DNA of 5,234 bases from Oligoflexales bacterium (GCA_028282865.1 JANQHA010000591.1:1-5234); one strand, 5' to 3'; shown: positions 1 through 5,234, counted from the stretch's first letter. The notes: generated from the sequence alone by a model not told the origin. Made by a program: numbers and translations.

Positions 1-78
1 TTCGCGTAAAGAATGGGCAGCATGAGTAAAATGAAGATTTGATAAATGCGTGATTTTAATAGGTTTGATATTTAGTGT

Positions 79-84
79 GAGGAG
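79..84 (+). promoter_or_regulatory. Ribosome binding site deciding the TTG start of the MBL hydrolase
   Basis: GAGGAG lies 5 nt before the TTG at 90-92. An in-frame TGA at 78-80 rules out any earlier start, and the first in-frame ATG is codon 25, inside the conserved GGAMFG segment. The TTG is therefore the only reasonable initiation codon. Confidence 0.8.
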
Positions 85-89
85 AAATT

Positions 90-980
90 TTGAACGCTAC
101 ATCTAGGGAAATAACCATAACCGCGGTCGAAGGTAACCATCAAAGTTTGGATGGAGGAGCCATGTTTGGCAATGTACCACGAGCACTTTGGCAACGATGG
201 TTGCCGCCCGATGATCGGGGAAGAGTTCGACTGAGCTGTCGAGCGATGCTCATTGAAACTGGGGATCTCAAAATTTTATGTGAGACGGGAGTTGGGAGGT
301 TTTTTAGCCCAGCTCTGGCAGAGAGGTATGGGGTCGACGAGGAAGAGCATATGCTGATGAAAAATCTTTCAGCCCTAGGGGTCGAGCAGGAAAAAGTTGA
401 TTATGTCATCCTTAGTCACCTCCACTTCGATCATGCTGGAGGGCTTCTGCCAAGTTACGAACAGATCCAGGCCGGCCAAAATCAGTTGTTATTTCCAAAT
501 GCTAAATATGTGGTCGGTACTGAGGCGCTAGAGCGCTGTCAGAAGCCTCATTTTCGTGATCGAGCATCTTATATTCCTGGCTTTTATGACCTTCTCCAGA
601 GTAGTGGTCGATTAGTCGTTATCGATGGCTCCCATATACCTGGGGTATTAGAAGAGCATTTAAGCTTTCGTTATTCATCGGGCCATACTCCTGGTCAAAT
701 GCATGTTTGTATTGCTGGGCAGAAAGATACCATAGTGTTCGCTGGAGACTTAGTGCCAGGGTGTGCTTGGGTGCATCTTCCGGTTACGATGGGCTACGAT
801 AGGTATGCGGAGCTAGTCATCGATGAAAAAGAAGAGCTTTATACAGATATGCTTGCAGAAAAGTGGAAGTTCTTTTTCACCCACGACCCGAAGGTGTCTT
901 TGGCATCTCTTAGTAAAGATGATAAAGGCCGGTTTAGTCCGACTGACTGTATTGAGAGTCCAGTGAGGTTAGTTATCTAG
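90..980 (+). CDS. MBL-fold metallo-hydrolase, possible lactonase
   Basis: This is a cytoplasmic metallo-beta-lactamase-fold hydrolase of 296 aa with no signal peptide. The full dinuclear metal site is visible: HLHFDH at residues 110-115 (H110, H112, D114, H115), H199 in SGHTPGQ, the bridging D220 in FAGD, and H265 in FFTHDP. The N-terminal stretch DGGAMFGNVPRALW (21-34) is, from memory, characteristic of the branch that contains Bacillus YtnP and related quorum-quenching lactonases. Hydrolysis of a lactone or other ester is therefore plausible, but the substrate cannot be read from the sequence. The length is normal for the family and nothing is missing. Translation starts at TTG behind a strong ribosome binding site. 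The gene stands alone: its last 12 bases overlap the end of the opposing gene, and I see no promoter I would defend in the 89 bases upstream. Confidence 0.92.
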   Translation: MNATSREITITAVEGNHQSLDGGAMFGNVPRALWQRWLPPDDRGRVRLSCRAMLIETGDLKILCETGVGRFFSPALAERYGVDEEEHMLMKNLSALGVEQEKVDYVILSHLHFDHAGGLLPSYEQIQAGQNQLLFPNAKYVVGTEALERCQKPHFRDRASYIPGFYDLLQSSGRLVVIDGSHIPGVLEEHLSFRYSSGHTPGQMHVCIAGQKDTIVFAGDLVPGCAWVHLPVTMGYDRYAELVIDEKEELYTDMLAEKWKFFFTHDPKVSLASLSKDDKGRFSPTDCIESPVRLVI

Positions 981-1793
981 GGGCTTTTCACTTGGTTCTG
1001 GTGATTCGTTTTCGTTCTTACCACCTTGGTGATCGCGCTCCCATTTTGCTAGTTCTGCTTCTAGTTCATTCCAGCCAACAGCCTTGTTTATATCGCCCAT
1101 GAATTTTTGAATAAATGTCTCGACGCTGGCGAGTTGCTCGGCTCTTTCCGCCCAACTGAGATTTGCAGAAAATAAAGCATTCCAAACATGACCAAAAACT
1201 CTTCTAACAAAAATTTGCGCGACCTCTTCCGCAGCATTTGAACTATTAAGTACTGGGAGCATGTTTCCTGTTGCGACACCGGTCGCTATGGCCACTGGTT
1301 TAACGGTGATGCTTTCTGATAACATCTTTGATAGCTTTATTTCAGTCTCTACTGAATAGACGATGAGTCTGGTTACTGCCCGTGCAACCTCCTGGTTATT
1401 GCTATTAAGGTTTTTTCGAATTATTCTAAGATCACCCACTAGCGGTATAACGATATGCTCTTTTATGTCATCGAGTTGTGAGTTAAATCGATAAATTCTC
1501 CAAAGTGCAAGTGCGCCCTCTTTGGTTAGTGTGGTTGAGACTGTGATGGCACAGTCTCCTGAAGCGCAGCTTAGAGATCTTATTTGCCCTAATATCGTCG
1601 CCGCTGTATTTGGCACCGATTCTAATTTGGGGGCAAGCTCGCTGGTGATAGCCGAAATAACGCGATCGTTAAAACTATTTTGAAGATCACTGCATTTACC
1701 TGCTAAGTTGCGAAGTGAGTCTCCTATCCCTGCGTGACTATATGTGCTAACTAGATTGCTGGTTAAAAGGGCTAGAACTAAATGCCTTCTCAT
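969..1793 (-). CDS. Secreted protein of unknown function
   Basis: I do not recognise this 274-aa protein. It begins with a Sec signal peptide: RR at residues 2-3, a hydrophobic core (LVLALL and following), and a likely signal peptidase I site after S19-H20-A21. The mature part looks mostly helical and has three cysteines (C34, C76, C81), the last two in a CASGDC segment that could form a small disulfide loop. The C-terminal 25 or so residues (about 250-274) are charged and rich in E, K, N and P, so probably disordered. No catalytic motif or transmembrane segment is evident after the signal. The ATG at 1791-1793 was chosen because it places the signal peptide at the N-terminus, has GAGG 6 nt upstream and lies just downstream of an extended -10. 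The open frame continues to 1970, but that extension would overlap the divergent tpx gene. Likely location is the periplasm. Confidence 0.75.
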   Translation of the reverse strand: MRRHLVLALLTSNLVSTYSHAGIGDSLRNLAGKCSDLQNSFNDRVISAITSELAPKLESVPNTAATILGQIRSLSCASGDCAITVSTTLTKEGALALWRIYRFNSQLDDIKEHIVIPLVGDLRIIRKNLNSNNQEVARAVTRLIVYSVETEIKLSKMLSESITVKPVAIATGVATGNMLPVLNSSNAAEEVAQIFVRRVFGHVWNALFSANLSWAERAEQLASVETFIQKFMGDINKAVGWNELEAELAKWERDHQGGKNENESPEPSEKPLDN

Positions 1794-1799
1794 ACGGGG

Positions 1800-1803
1800 C
1801 CTC
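1800..1803 (-). promoter_or_regulatory. Ribosome binding site deciding the start of the secreted protein
   Basis: GAGG on the minus strand, 6 nt before the ATG at 1793. It supports this start over the in-frame ATG at 1835, which has only a GAGG about 11 nt away and lies upstream of the predicted promoter -10. Confidence 0.65.
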
Positions 1804-1817
1804 ACTTTTTCCCTACA

Positions 1818-1826
1818 ATTATAACA
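1818..1826 (-). promoter_or_regulatory. Extended -10 promoter for the secreted protein
   Basis: The minus strand reads TGTTATAAT, a perfect TATAAT preceded by the TGn extension. Transcription would start near 1811 and give an 18-nt leader that contains the GAGG ribosome binding site. A poor -35 (TTTATT, 1841-1846) sits 17 nt upstream, which is typical where an extended -10 compensates. Confidence 0.6.
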
Positions 1827-1833
1827 GGTATTC

Positions 1834-1843
1834 ATTTGCAAAT
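1834..1843. promoter_or_regulatory. 10-bp palindrome between divergent promoters
   Basis: ATTTGCAAAT is a perfect palindrome in the middle of the 97-bp region between the secreted-protein gene and tpx. It covers the -35 area of both predicted promoters, where a dimeric regulator could act on both genes. A 10-bp palindrome in AT-rich DNA can also arise by chance. Confidence 0.3.
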
Positions 1844-1862
1844 AAACCTCATCCAAAGTAGA

Positions 1863-1868
1863 TATATT
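1863..1868 (+). promoter_or_regulatory. Possible -10 box for tpx
   Basis: TATATT, 5 of 6 matches to TATAAT, would place the transcript start near 1875 and leave a 16-nt leader containing the AAGGAG. No acceptable -35 lies at 16-18 nt; the nearest TTGCAA (1836-1841) is 21 nt away and inside the palindrome. An activator would be one explanation. Confidence 0.35.
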
Positions 1869-1878
1869 AGGTCTTAAT

Positions 1879-1884
1879 AAGGAG
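1879..1884 (+). promoter_or_regulatory. Ribosome binding site of tpx
   Basis: AAGGAG with a 6-nt spacer to the ATG at 1891. The frame is closed upstream by TAA at 1843-1845 with no other start codon between, so this fixes the short, uncharged N-terminus of the protein. Confidence 0.8.
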
Positions 1885-1890
1885 TTTAAT

Positions 1891-2469
1891 ATGAATGTTG
1901 TGATTTTTATTCTAAGTTTTAGTTTCATTTCCTGCGCGACTACGGCCAAAAAGGATATGTCGGTCAGCAAGGACTCGATTGTAGCTGGGACATCGGTAAA
2001 AATGGGCGGTAAGGTTGCACCTCTTTATAAAGGTAAACTTAGTGTTGGACAGGATTTTGTCAGTCTAGCTAAGAAGAGCGGTTTCGAGATCGAAAGGGGA
2101 GTCTCCATTGTTAATATTGTACCTTCGGTTGATACACCGGTATGTGAGGAGCAGTCTCATATATTGGGCGAATCCAAAAGCATCAAACCAACCGTTAAAC
2201 GCATTACCATCAGTCGCGATCTACCTATGGCGCAGTCTCGTTTTGCCAAAGAAGCTAAGCTGACAAATATTTTGTATTTTTCTGACTATAAATCGGCTGC
2301 TTTTGGCAAGGAGAGTGGTTTATTGATAAAAGGCCCCGAACTTTTGGCACGCGCAGTGTTGGTTTTGGATAAAGATGGTAAAATTAATTACATGCAGATT
2401 GTTCCAGATGTAGTTTTGCTCCCAGATATGAGCGCCGCTATTGAACGTGCTAATCAGCTTGCCAGGTAG
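1891..2469 (+). CDS. tpx: Tpx-type thiol peroxidase, probable lipoprotein, no resolving Cys
   Basis: This 192-aa peroxiredoxin of the Tpx family would reduce hydroperoxides with a peroxidatic cysteine. The active-site segment PSVDTPVC (78-85) matches the E. coli Tpx SIDTGVC segment, giving peroxidatic C85 with T82. The catalytic arginine is probably R154 in the LLARAVLVLD segment. The family's second motif is present as SRDLPMAQSRF (108-118), but the residue after RF, the resolving cysteine (C95) in E. coli Tpx, is Ala (A119, codon GCC at 2245-2247). The only cysteines are C15 and C85, so no intramolecular disulfide between peroxidatic and resolving cysteines can form. The first 15 residues are hydrophobic and end FISC, which resembles a lipobox with C15 as the lipidated residue, followed by a polar linker. 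That adds about 25 residues to a family usually near 165-170 aa. The signal lacks a positive n-region, so export is likely but not certain. The gene is divergent from the secreted-protein gene. Confidence 0.9.
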   Translation: MNVVIFILSFSFISCATTAKKDMSVSKDSIVAGTSVKMGGKVAPLYKGKLSVGQDFVSLAKKSGFEIERGVSIVNIVPSVDTPVCEEQSHILGESKSIKPTVKRITISRDLPMAQSRFAKEAKLTNILYFSDYKSAAFGKESGLLIKGPELLARAVLVLDKDGKINYMQIVPDVVLLPDMSAAIERANQLAR

Positions 2470-2521
2470 AGGCTCATCGTTACGTAGATCTCAATATTGA
2501 AAGTTTTTTTCGGATGAGCTT
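2470..2521. repeat. Long-looped inverted repeat after tpx
   Basis: AGGCTCATC (2470-2478) can pair with GATGAGCTT (2513-2521), 9 bp including one G-U, around a 34-nt loop. The loop contains the palindrome TCAATATTGA (2491-2500) and a run of seven T (2504-2510). The T run precedes the right arm instead of following it, so this is not a standard intrinsic terminator. It begins directly at the tpx stop and fills most of the 96-bp gap between the two converging genes. Confidence 0.4.
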
Positions 2522-2565
2522 GCCTCAATCGTCTTATTCTTAGGCGGTGAGGTAGTCATACCTAT

Positions 2566-3228
2566 CTATTTTTTTCGTATTAGGTAGAGCCCATCTGAAA
2601 TATGAAGCATGGTGGCATCTACCCGTTTGTCAGATTTAACGTGCTGGTTAAATGCTACGATGGCTTTAGTGTCCTTTTCTGAGGCTAAAGCGTGATCATC
2701 AATAACCCTTCCGGACCAAAGTACATTATCGGCAATAATAAGGCCGTTGGGTCTCAATAGGTCTAACAGTGCCTCGTAGTAGCTGATCTGATTCTCTTTG
2801 TCAGCATCAATGAAAGCAAAGTCGACACTGTTAGCTGGTAACTGGTTTTTTATGGCTTCCAGTGAGTTCATAGCAGGTCCATGAATAAAGCGAATCTTGT
2901 CATTTAGCCCCGCTTCGACTGTGTATTTTTTTGAAGTGGCAATCGCTTTATCATCAATGTCCAATGAATATAGTATTCCGTCAGGAGCTAGGCCTGAAGC
3001 GATAGAAATAGCGCTGTAGCCAGTGTAGCAACCAATCTCAATGGCAGTTTTAGCTGCTATGAGCTGCACCATCATCGCCATAAACGAACCCTGGTCAGGG
3101 CTAATTTGCATGATTGCATCAGGTCTACTTTTGGTCTCATCCTCAATCCTTTTAAGAATCGGAAGGGGTGTGAAACTGTGTTTTAAGTTGTATTGGTACA
3201 AGCCTTCGGTCATTTGGATTGCTTTCAT
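2566..3228 (-). CDS. SAM-dependent O-methyltransferase (COMT/CCoAOMT-like family)
   Basis: This 220-aa class I methyltransferase would transfer a methyl group from S-adenosylmethionine to a hydroxyl, typically of a catechol-like aromatic substrate, using a divalent metal. Motif I, for SAM binding, is EIGCYTGYS (64-72). The acidic end of strand 2 is LDID (89-92). The metal and catalytic segment is FIDADKENQ (139-147), with D141 and K144. A second metal pair, D167-N168, lies in IIADNVLWSG. The protein ends with the usual GLYLIRK strand (213-219). Length and motif order match the Methyltransf_3 family, and the catalytic site appears intact. There is no signal peptide, so it should act in the cytoplasm. 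The ATG at 3226-3228 follows AGGAG. The gene is divergent from the phosphatase gene and convergent with tpx, so no operon partner hints at the substrate. Confidence 0.93.
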   Translation of the reverse strand: MKAIQMTEGLYQYNLKHSFTPLPILKRIEDETKSRPDAIMQISPDQGSFMAMMVQLIAAKTAIEIGCYTGYSAISIASGLAPDGILYSLDIDDKAIATSKKYTVEAGLNDKIRFIHGPAMNSLEAIKNQLPANSVDFAFIDADKENQISYYEALLDLLRPNGLIIADNVLWSGRVIDDHALASEKDTKAIVAFNQHVKSDKRVDATMLHISDGLYLIRKK

Positions 3229-3234
3229 CGCTTT

Positions 3235-3239
3235 CTCCT
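3235..3239 (-). promoter_or_regulatory. Ribosome binding site of the O-methyltransferase
   Basis: AGGAG on the minus strand, 6 nt before the ATG at 3228. It decides the start in favour of Met1 over Met6 of the same frame. Confidence 0.8.
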
Positions 3240-3283
3240 GGTTCAGCTAGTCTAAGTTTCTAGCCTTTAGCAACTCGTTCCGT

Positions 3284-3289
3284 TATTAT
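3284..3289 (+). promoter_or_regulatory. Possible -10 box giving a near-leaderless phosphatase mRNA
   Basis: TATTAT, 5 of 6 matches to TATAAT, would put the transcript start near 3296, only about 3 nt before the ATG at 3299. This agrees with the lack of any Shine-Dalgarno sequence before this gene. No good -35 is seen at 16-18 nt. Confidence 0.35.
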
Positions 3290-3298
3290 GTCTATACC

Positions 3299-4084
3299 AT
3301 GAGAATATTTCAACGCAGATCAAAAATAACCTGGGCTTTACTCGTTTTCTTTGTCGTTTTGTCGCTGTTTGCCCTTTGGGTCAAGCTTCGAAGTTTTCCC
3401 GATGATGGCGGACTGCGGCTAGAGATAAAGTGGGAAGGTATTGCTAACGACAAGAACTTTCGAGATTTAGCTACAAGTATAAACGAATGCTACGGACAGG
3501 AAATTTTTAATGAGGGGCTACTTTTGCGCTCAAATGTATGGTTTTCTGGCTGGGGGTGCTACCGGGTCGGCAGTCCGCAGGATATATACTCGCTTAACTA
3601 TACGCCCGAACGCGAAGAGCGGTATTTTTGTCGCAATTTTGGTGAAAACATTATCGGCAAGTTTTATAACTTTGAAACCGAATTATATAACCTAGAATTT
3701 ATGGACGCGTGGGAAAATGATGCAATGCGTCGAGGGGCCTGCGGTTTTTTAACTAATATTTTTGATTCGCTGGCAAAGCAGCGACGGACATTGATTCATT
3801 GTGATGCTGGTAGGGACCGAACTGGCACCGTGTCTACTTTGATTGCTGCGCTGGTAGCGGAAAGAAATGGCTTTCTTGATGAACGAATGATTGATGCCAT
3901 CGAATGCGACTATAGAAAATCTGGTGGAGTTAATCAGGATAAGTACAACCGCATGCGCAATTTTGTTGGTAAAATTCAGCAAGCCGGAAGTGTCGCCGCA
4001 TTTCTAACTCGAACCTGTGGCGTCTCGCAGGATCAAATTGATAAAGTCGCGCAATCTTTGAACGCTACTTTGCGACAAAATTGA
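3299..4084 (+). CDS. Membrane-anchored cysteine-based (tyrosine/dual-specificity-like) phosphatase
   Basis: This 261-aa protein has the C-x5-R active-site loop of the protein tyrosine phosphatase superfamily: H167-C168-DAGRD-R174-T175-G176, with C168 the nucleophile and R174 binding phosphate. NFRDLA (53-58) and GLLLRS (73-78) resemble the N-terminal NFRDLGG and LYRS segments of LipA/MptpB-like bacterial phosphatases, and GVSQDQIDKV (241-250) resembles their C-terminal helix. The subfamily is still uncertain, and I could not place the general-acid Asp with confidence (D136 is a candidate). Residues 12-29 form one transmembrane segment after a positive N-terminus (RIFQRRSK), so the catalytic domain should face the periplasm. 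Six cysteines besides C168 (C64, C87, C111, C148, C203, C240) could form disulfides there. Substrate may be a phosphoprotein, phospholipid or other phosphoester. The start has no ribosome binding site, but no in-frame start exists upstream before the TAG at 3248-3250. Its end overlaps leuS by 20 bases. Confidence 0.85.
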   Translation: MRIFQRRSKITWALLVFFVVLSLFALWVKLRSFPDDGGLRLEIKWEGIANDKNFRDLATSINECYGQEIFNEGLLLRSNVWFSGWGCYRVGSPQDIYSLNYTPEREERYFCRNFGENIIGKFYNFETELYNLEFMDAWENDAMRRGACGFLTNIFDSLAKQRRTLIHCDAGRDRTGTVSTLIAALVAERNGFLDERMIDAIECDYRKSGGVNQDKYNRMRNFVGKIQQAGSVAAFLTRTCGVSQDQIDKVAQSLNATLRQN

Positions 4085-5234
4085 TGATTTTGCCGGGAAC
4101 GTAGATTTCCTTCTTTATCTCTTTGCCCGTTAAATGGTTTTTAACATTTTCTATCGTTTTCACTTCCGCTAGTAGCTGCTCTCTATCACTATCTTTATCA
4201 GCTTCGATGGTAGCCCGCAATTTGCCATTTACTTGTATTGATATAGTAATTTTATCTTCCTTAGCTAAGTCTTCGTCGTATTTAGGCCAAGGCTGATACG
4301 CCAGAGATGTTGAATGACCTAATCTTTGCCACATTTCCTCGGCTATGTGGGGGGCGTAAGGAGCAAGCATAAGAACAAGTTTCTCGATTGTCTCTTTGTT
4401 AATTTGATCAGCCTTTTGTGTAGAATTTAAGAACTCCATCATTGCTGATATTGCCGTATTAAAGTTTAGTTGCTCGGTATCAATAGTTACTTTCTTTATG
4501 GTTTTATGAAGTTGTTTTTTTATTTCAATGCTGTCTTCTGAGTCTGAGATCTTGCTGTTCAGCTCTCCGGTATTCTCGTTTATCACTAGCCTCCATACTT
4601 TTTTTAGAAACCTATTGACACCAGAGATACCATTAGTTTGCCAGGGCTTGGCCGCTGTAAGTGGCCCCATAAACATTTCGTATAACCTCATGGAGTCGGC
4701 TCCCCACTCAGCTATTACTTCATCTGGGTTGACGACATTGCCACGACTTTTTGACATTTTCTCGCCATTTTCCCCTAAAATCATTCCTTGGTTGATTAGT
4801 TTTTTGAAAGGCTCTTTAGTGCTGACATGGCCAAGATCATAAAGTACCTTGTGCCAAAAACGTGCGTAGAGTAGATGAAGAACTGCATGCTCAGCCCCAC
4901 CGATATATAAATCAACCGGCATCCAGTGTTTTTCTTTTTTAGAGTCCCAGGGGGCTTCAGAGTTTTTTGGGTCGATGAACCTAAGATAGTACCAACACGA
5001 GCCTGCCCACTGCGGCATAGTATTAGTTTCTCTTTGAAGAGTCTGCCCCTCTTTAGTTTTAACTGTCAACCAATCTTTAGCTCTTGCAAGCGGAGATTCG
5101 CCGTTGCCAGCGGGTTTAAAATCATCCAACTCCGGAAGTACCACGGGAAGATCATTCTCATCAACTGCGGTGTGATTTCCATCTTTGTCGCGCAGAATAG
5201 GAATAGGTTCTCCCCAGTACCTTTGTCGGGAAAA
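4065..5234 (-). CDS. leuS: Leucyl-tRNA synthetase, C-terminal part (5' end outside window)
   Basis: This gene charges tRNA-Leu with leucine in the cytoplasm. The window holds the last 389 residues; the reading frame is open to the right edge, so the HIGH motif and the editing domain lie beyond it. Visible in order (fragment numbering) are SRQRYWGEPIPI near residues 2-13; TMPQWAGSCWYYLR (72-85) of the catalytic core; KMSKS (159-163, bases 4746-4760), the ATP-binding signature; the anticodon-binding helical domain from about NRFLKKVW onward, including LAPYAPHIAEEMW (290-302); and the C-terminal domain (from about 328, TISIQVNGKLRA) ending YVPGKIINFVAK. Only about six residues separate INQGMI from KMSKS, so the leucine-specific insertion of E. 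coli LeuRS is absent, as in Bacillus. A GTG at 5144 is internal, not a start. No terminator is seen where it overlaps the phosphatase gene. Confidence 0.98.
   Translation of the reverse strand, partial: FSRQRYWGEPIPILRDKDGNHTAVDENDLPVVLPELDDFKPAGNGESPLARAKDWLTVKTKEGQTLQRETNTMPQWAGSCWYYLRFIDPKNSEAPWDSKKEKHWMPVDLYIGGAEHAVLHLLYARFWHKVLYDLGHVSTKEPFKKLINQGMILGENGEKMSKSRGNVVNPDEVIAEWGADSMRLYEMFMGPLTAAKPWQTNGISGVNRFLKKVWRLVINENTGELNSKISDSEDSIEIKKQLHKTIKKVTIDTEQLNFNTAISAMMEFLNSTQKADQINKETIEKLVLMLAPYAPHIAEEMWQRLGHSTSLAYQPWPKYDEDLAKEDKITISIQVNGKLRATIEADKDSDREQLLAEVKTIENVKNHLTGKEIKKEIYVPGKIINFVAK

Noticed and set aside
38..70. Direct repeat TTTGATA at 38-44 and 64-70, and TTGATA as a -35 for the hydrolase
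   Set aside because: It is a seven-base AT-rich repeat likely by chance, and no -10 lies at the correct distance from either copy.
1..89. End of an upstream gene (frame 2 reads RKEWAA then TGA at 23-25) and a tiny ATG frame at 22-42
   Set aside because: The piece is too short to recognise, other frames end just as plausibly, and the 6-codon frame has no support.
1088..1279. 63-codon minus-strand frame within the secreted-protein gene
   Set aside because: It is in a shifted frame of a gene with a better start, signal peptide and promoter. I considered a frameshift, but the main frame is intact throughout.
1794..1970. N-terminal extension of the secreted-protein gene to 1970, or a start at 1835 giving a CYNC motif
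   Set aside because: The long form overlaps the tpx start region, and both longer forms begin upstream of the extended -10 and bury the signal peptide. The ATG at 1793 has a proper ribosome binding site and puts the signal at the N-terminus.
2550..2575. Simple intrinsic terminator for tpx (AGGTA/TACCT hairpin then T7)
   Set aside because: The stem is only 5 bp with two G-C pairs, and five bases separate it from the T run, so it is too weak to annotate alone.
3041..3250. Open frame on the plus strand antisense to the O-methyltransferase
   Set aside because: It is a shadow of the conserved methyltransferase, with no ribosome binding site and no family resemblance.
4528..4842. 104-codon plus-strand frame within leuS
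   Set aside because: It lies antisense to the conserved KMSKS region, and its composition is explained by leuS.
5142..5144. GTG as the start of leuS
   Set aside because: The frame continues upstream to the edge and encodes the conserved RQRYWGEPIPI segment, so the gene is only truncated by the window.

Overview
This is a bacterial chromosomal segment of moderate GC (mid-40s percent by eye), densely coded and without mobile elements, RNA genes or CRISPR. It looks like it comes from a Gram-negative bacterium: one product has a Sec-type signal peptide and another a probable lipoprotein signal. The leucyl-tRNA synthetase is of the Bacillus/Bacteroidetes-like form, without the leucine-specific insertion seen in E. 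coli, so a gammaproteobacterium is unlikely. A predatory or environmental lineage such as Bdellovibrionota/Oligoflexia would fit, but that is a guess and not shown by the sequence.

Six genes alternate strictly in orientation (+ - + - + -). From the left: an MBL-fold metallo-hydrolase starting at a TTG codon (90-980, +); an unrecognised secreted helical protein (969-1793, -) whose stop overlaps the hydrolase tail-to-tail; a Tpx-type thiol peroxidase with a probable lipoprotein signal and no resolving cysteine (1891-2469, +); a class I SAM-dependent O-methyltransferase (2566-3228, -); a membrane-anchored cysteine-based phosphatase with an HC-x5-RT active site (3299-4084, +); and the 3' part of leuS (4065-5234, -), which runs off the right edge and overlaps the phosphatase gene tail-to-tail by 20 bases.

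There are two divergent promoter regions. The one at 1794-1890 is the better defined: it has an extended -10 for the leftward gene, ribosome binding sites for both genes and a 10-bp palindrome in the middle. The one at 3229-3298 has a -10-like box so close to the phosphatase ATG that the mRNA may be nearly leaderless. The tpx/methyltransferase 3' junction (2470-2565) holds a long-looped inverted repeat but no convincing terminator.

Because neighbours always point in opposite directions, no two genes form an operon and no shared pathway can be argued from co-transcription. Three consecutive odd-numbered neighbours (secreted protein, lipoprotein peroxidase, membrane-anchored phosphatase) are predicted to work outside the cytoplasm; leuS, the methyltransferase and the hydrolase look cytoplasmic. 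I see no clear undescribed multi-gene system. The most interesting items are the resolving-cysteine-less lipoprotein peroxidase, the outward-facing cysteine-rich phosphatase and the unrecognised secreted protein. The first 89 bases hold no gene I can support.
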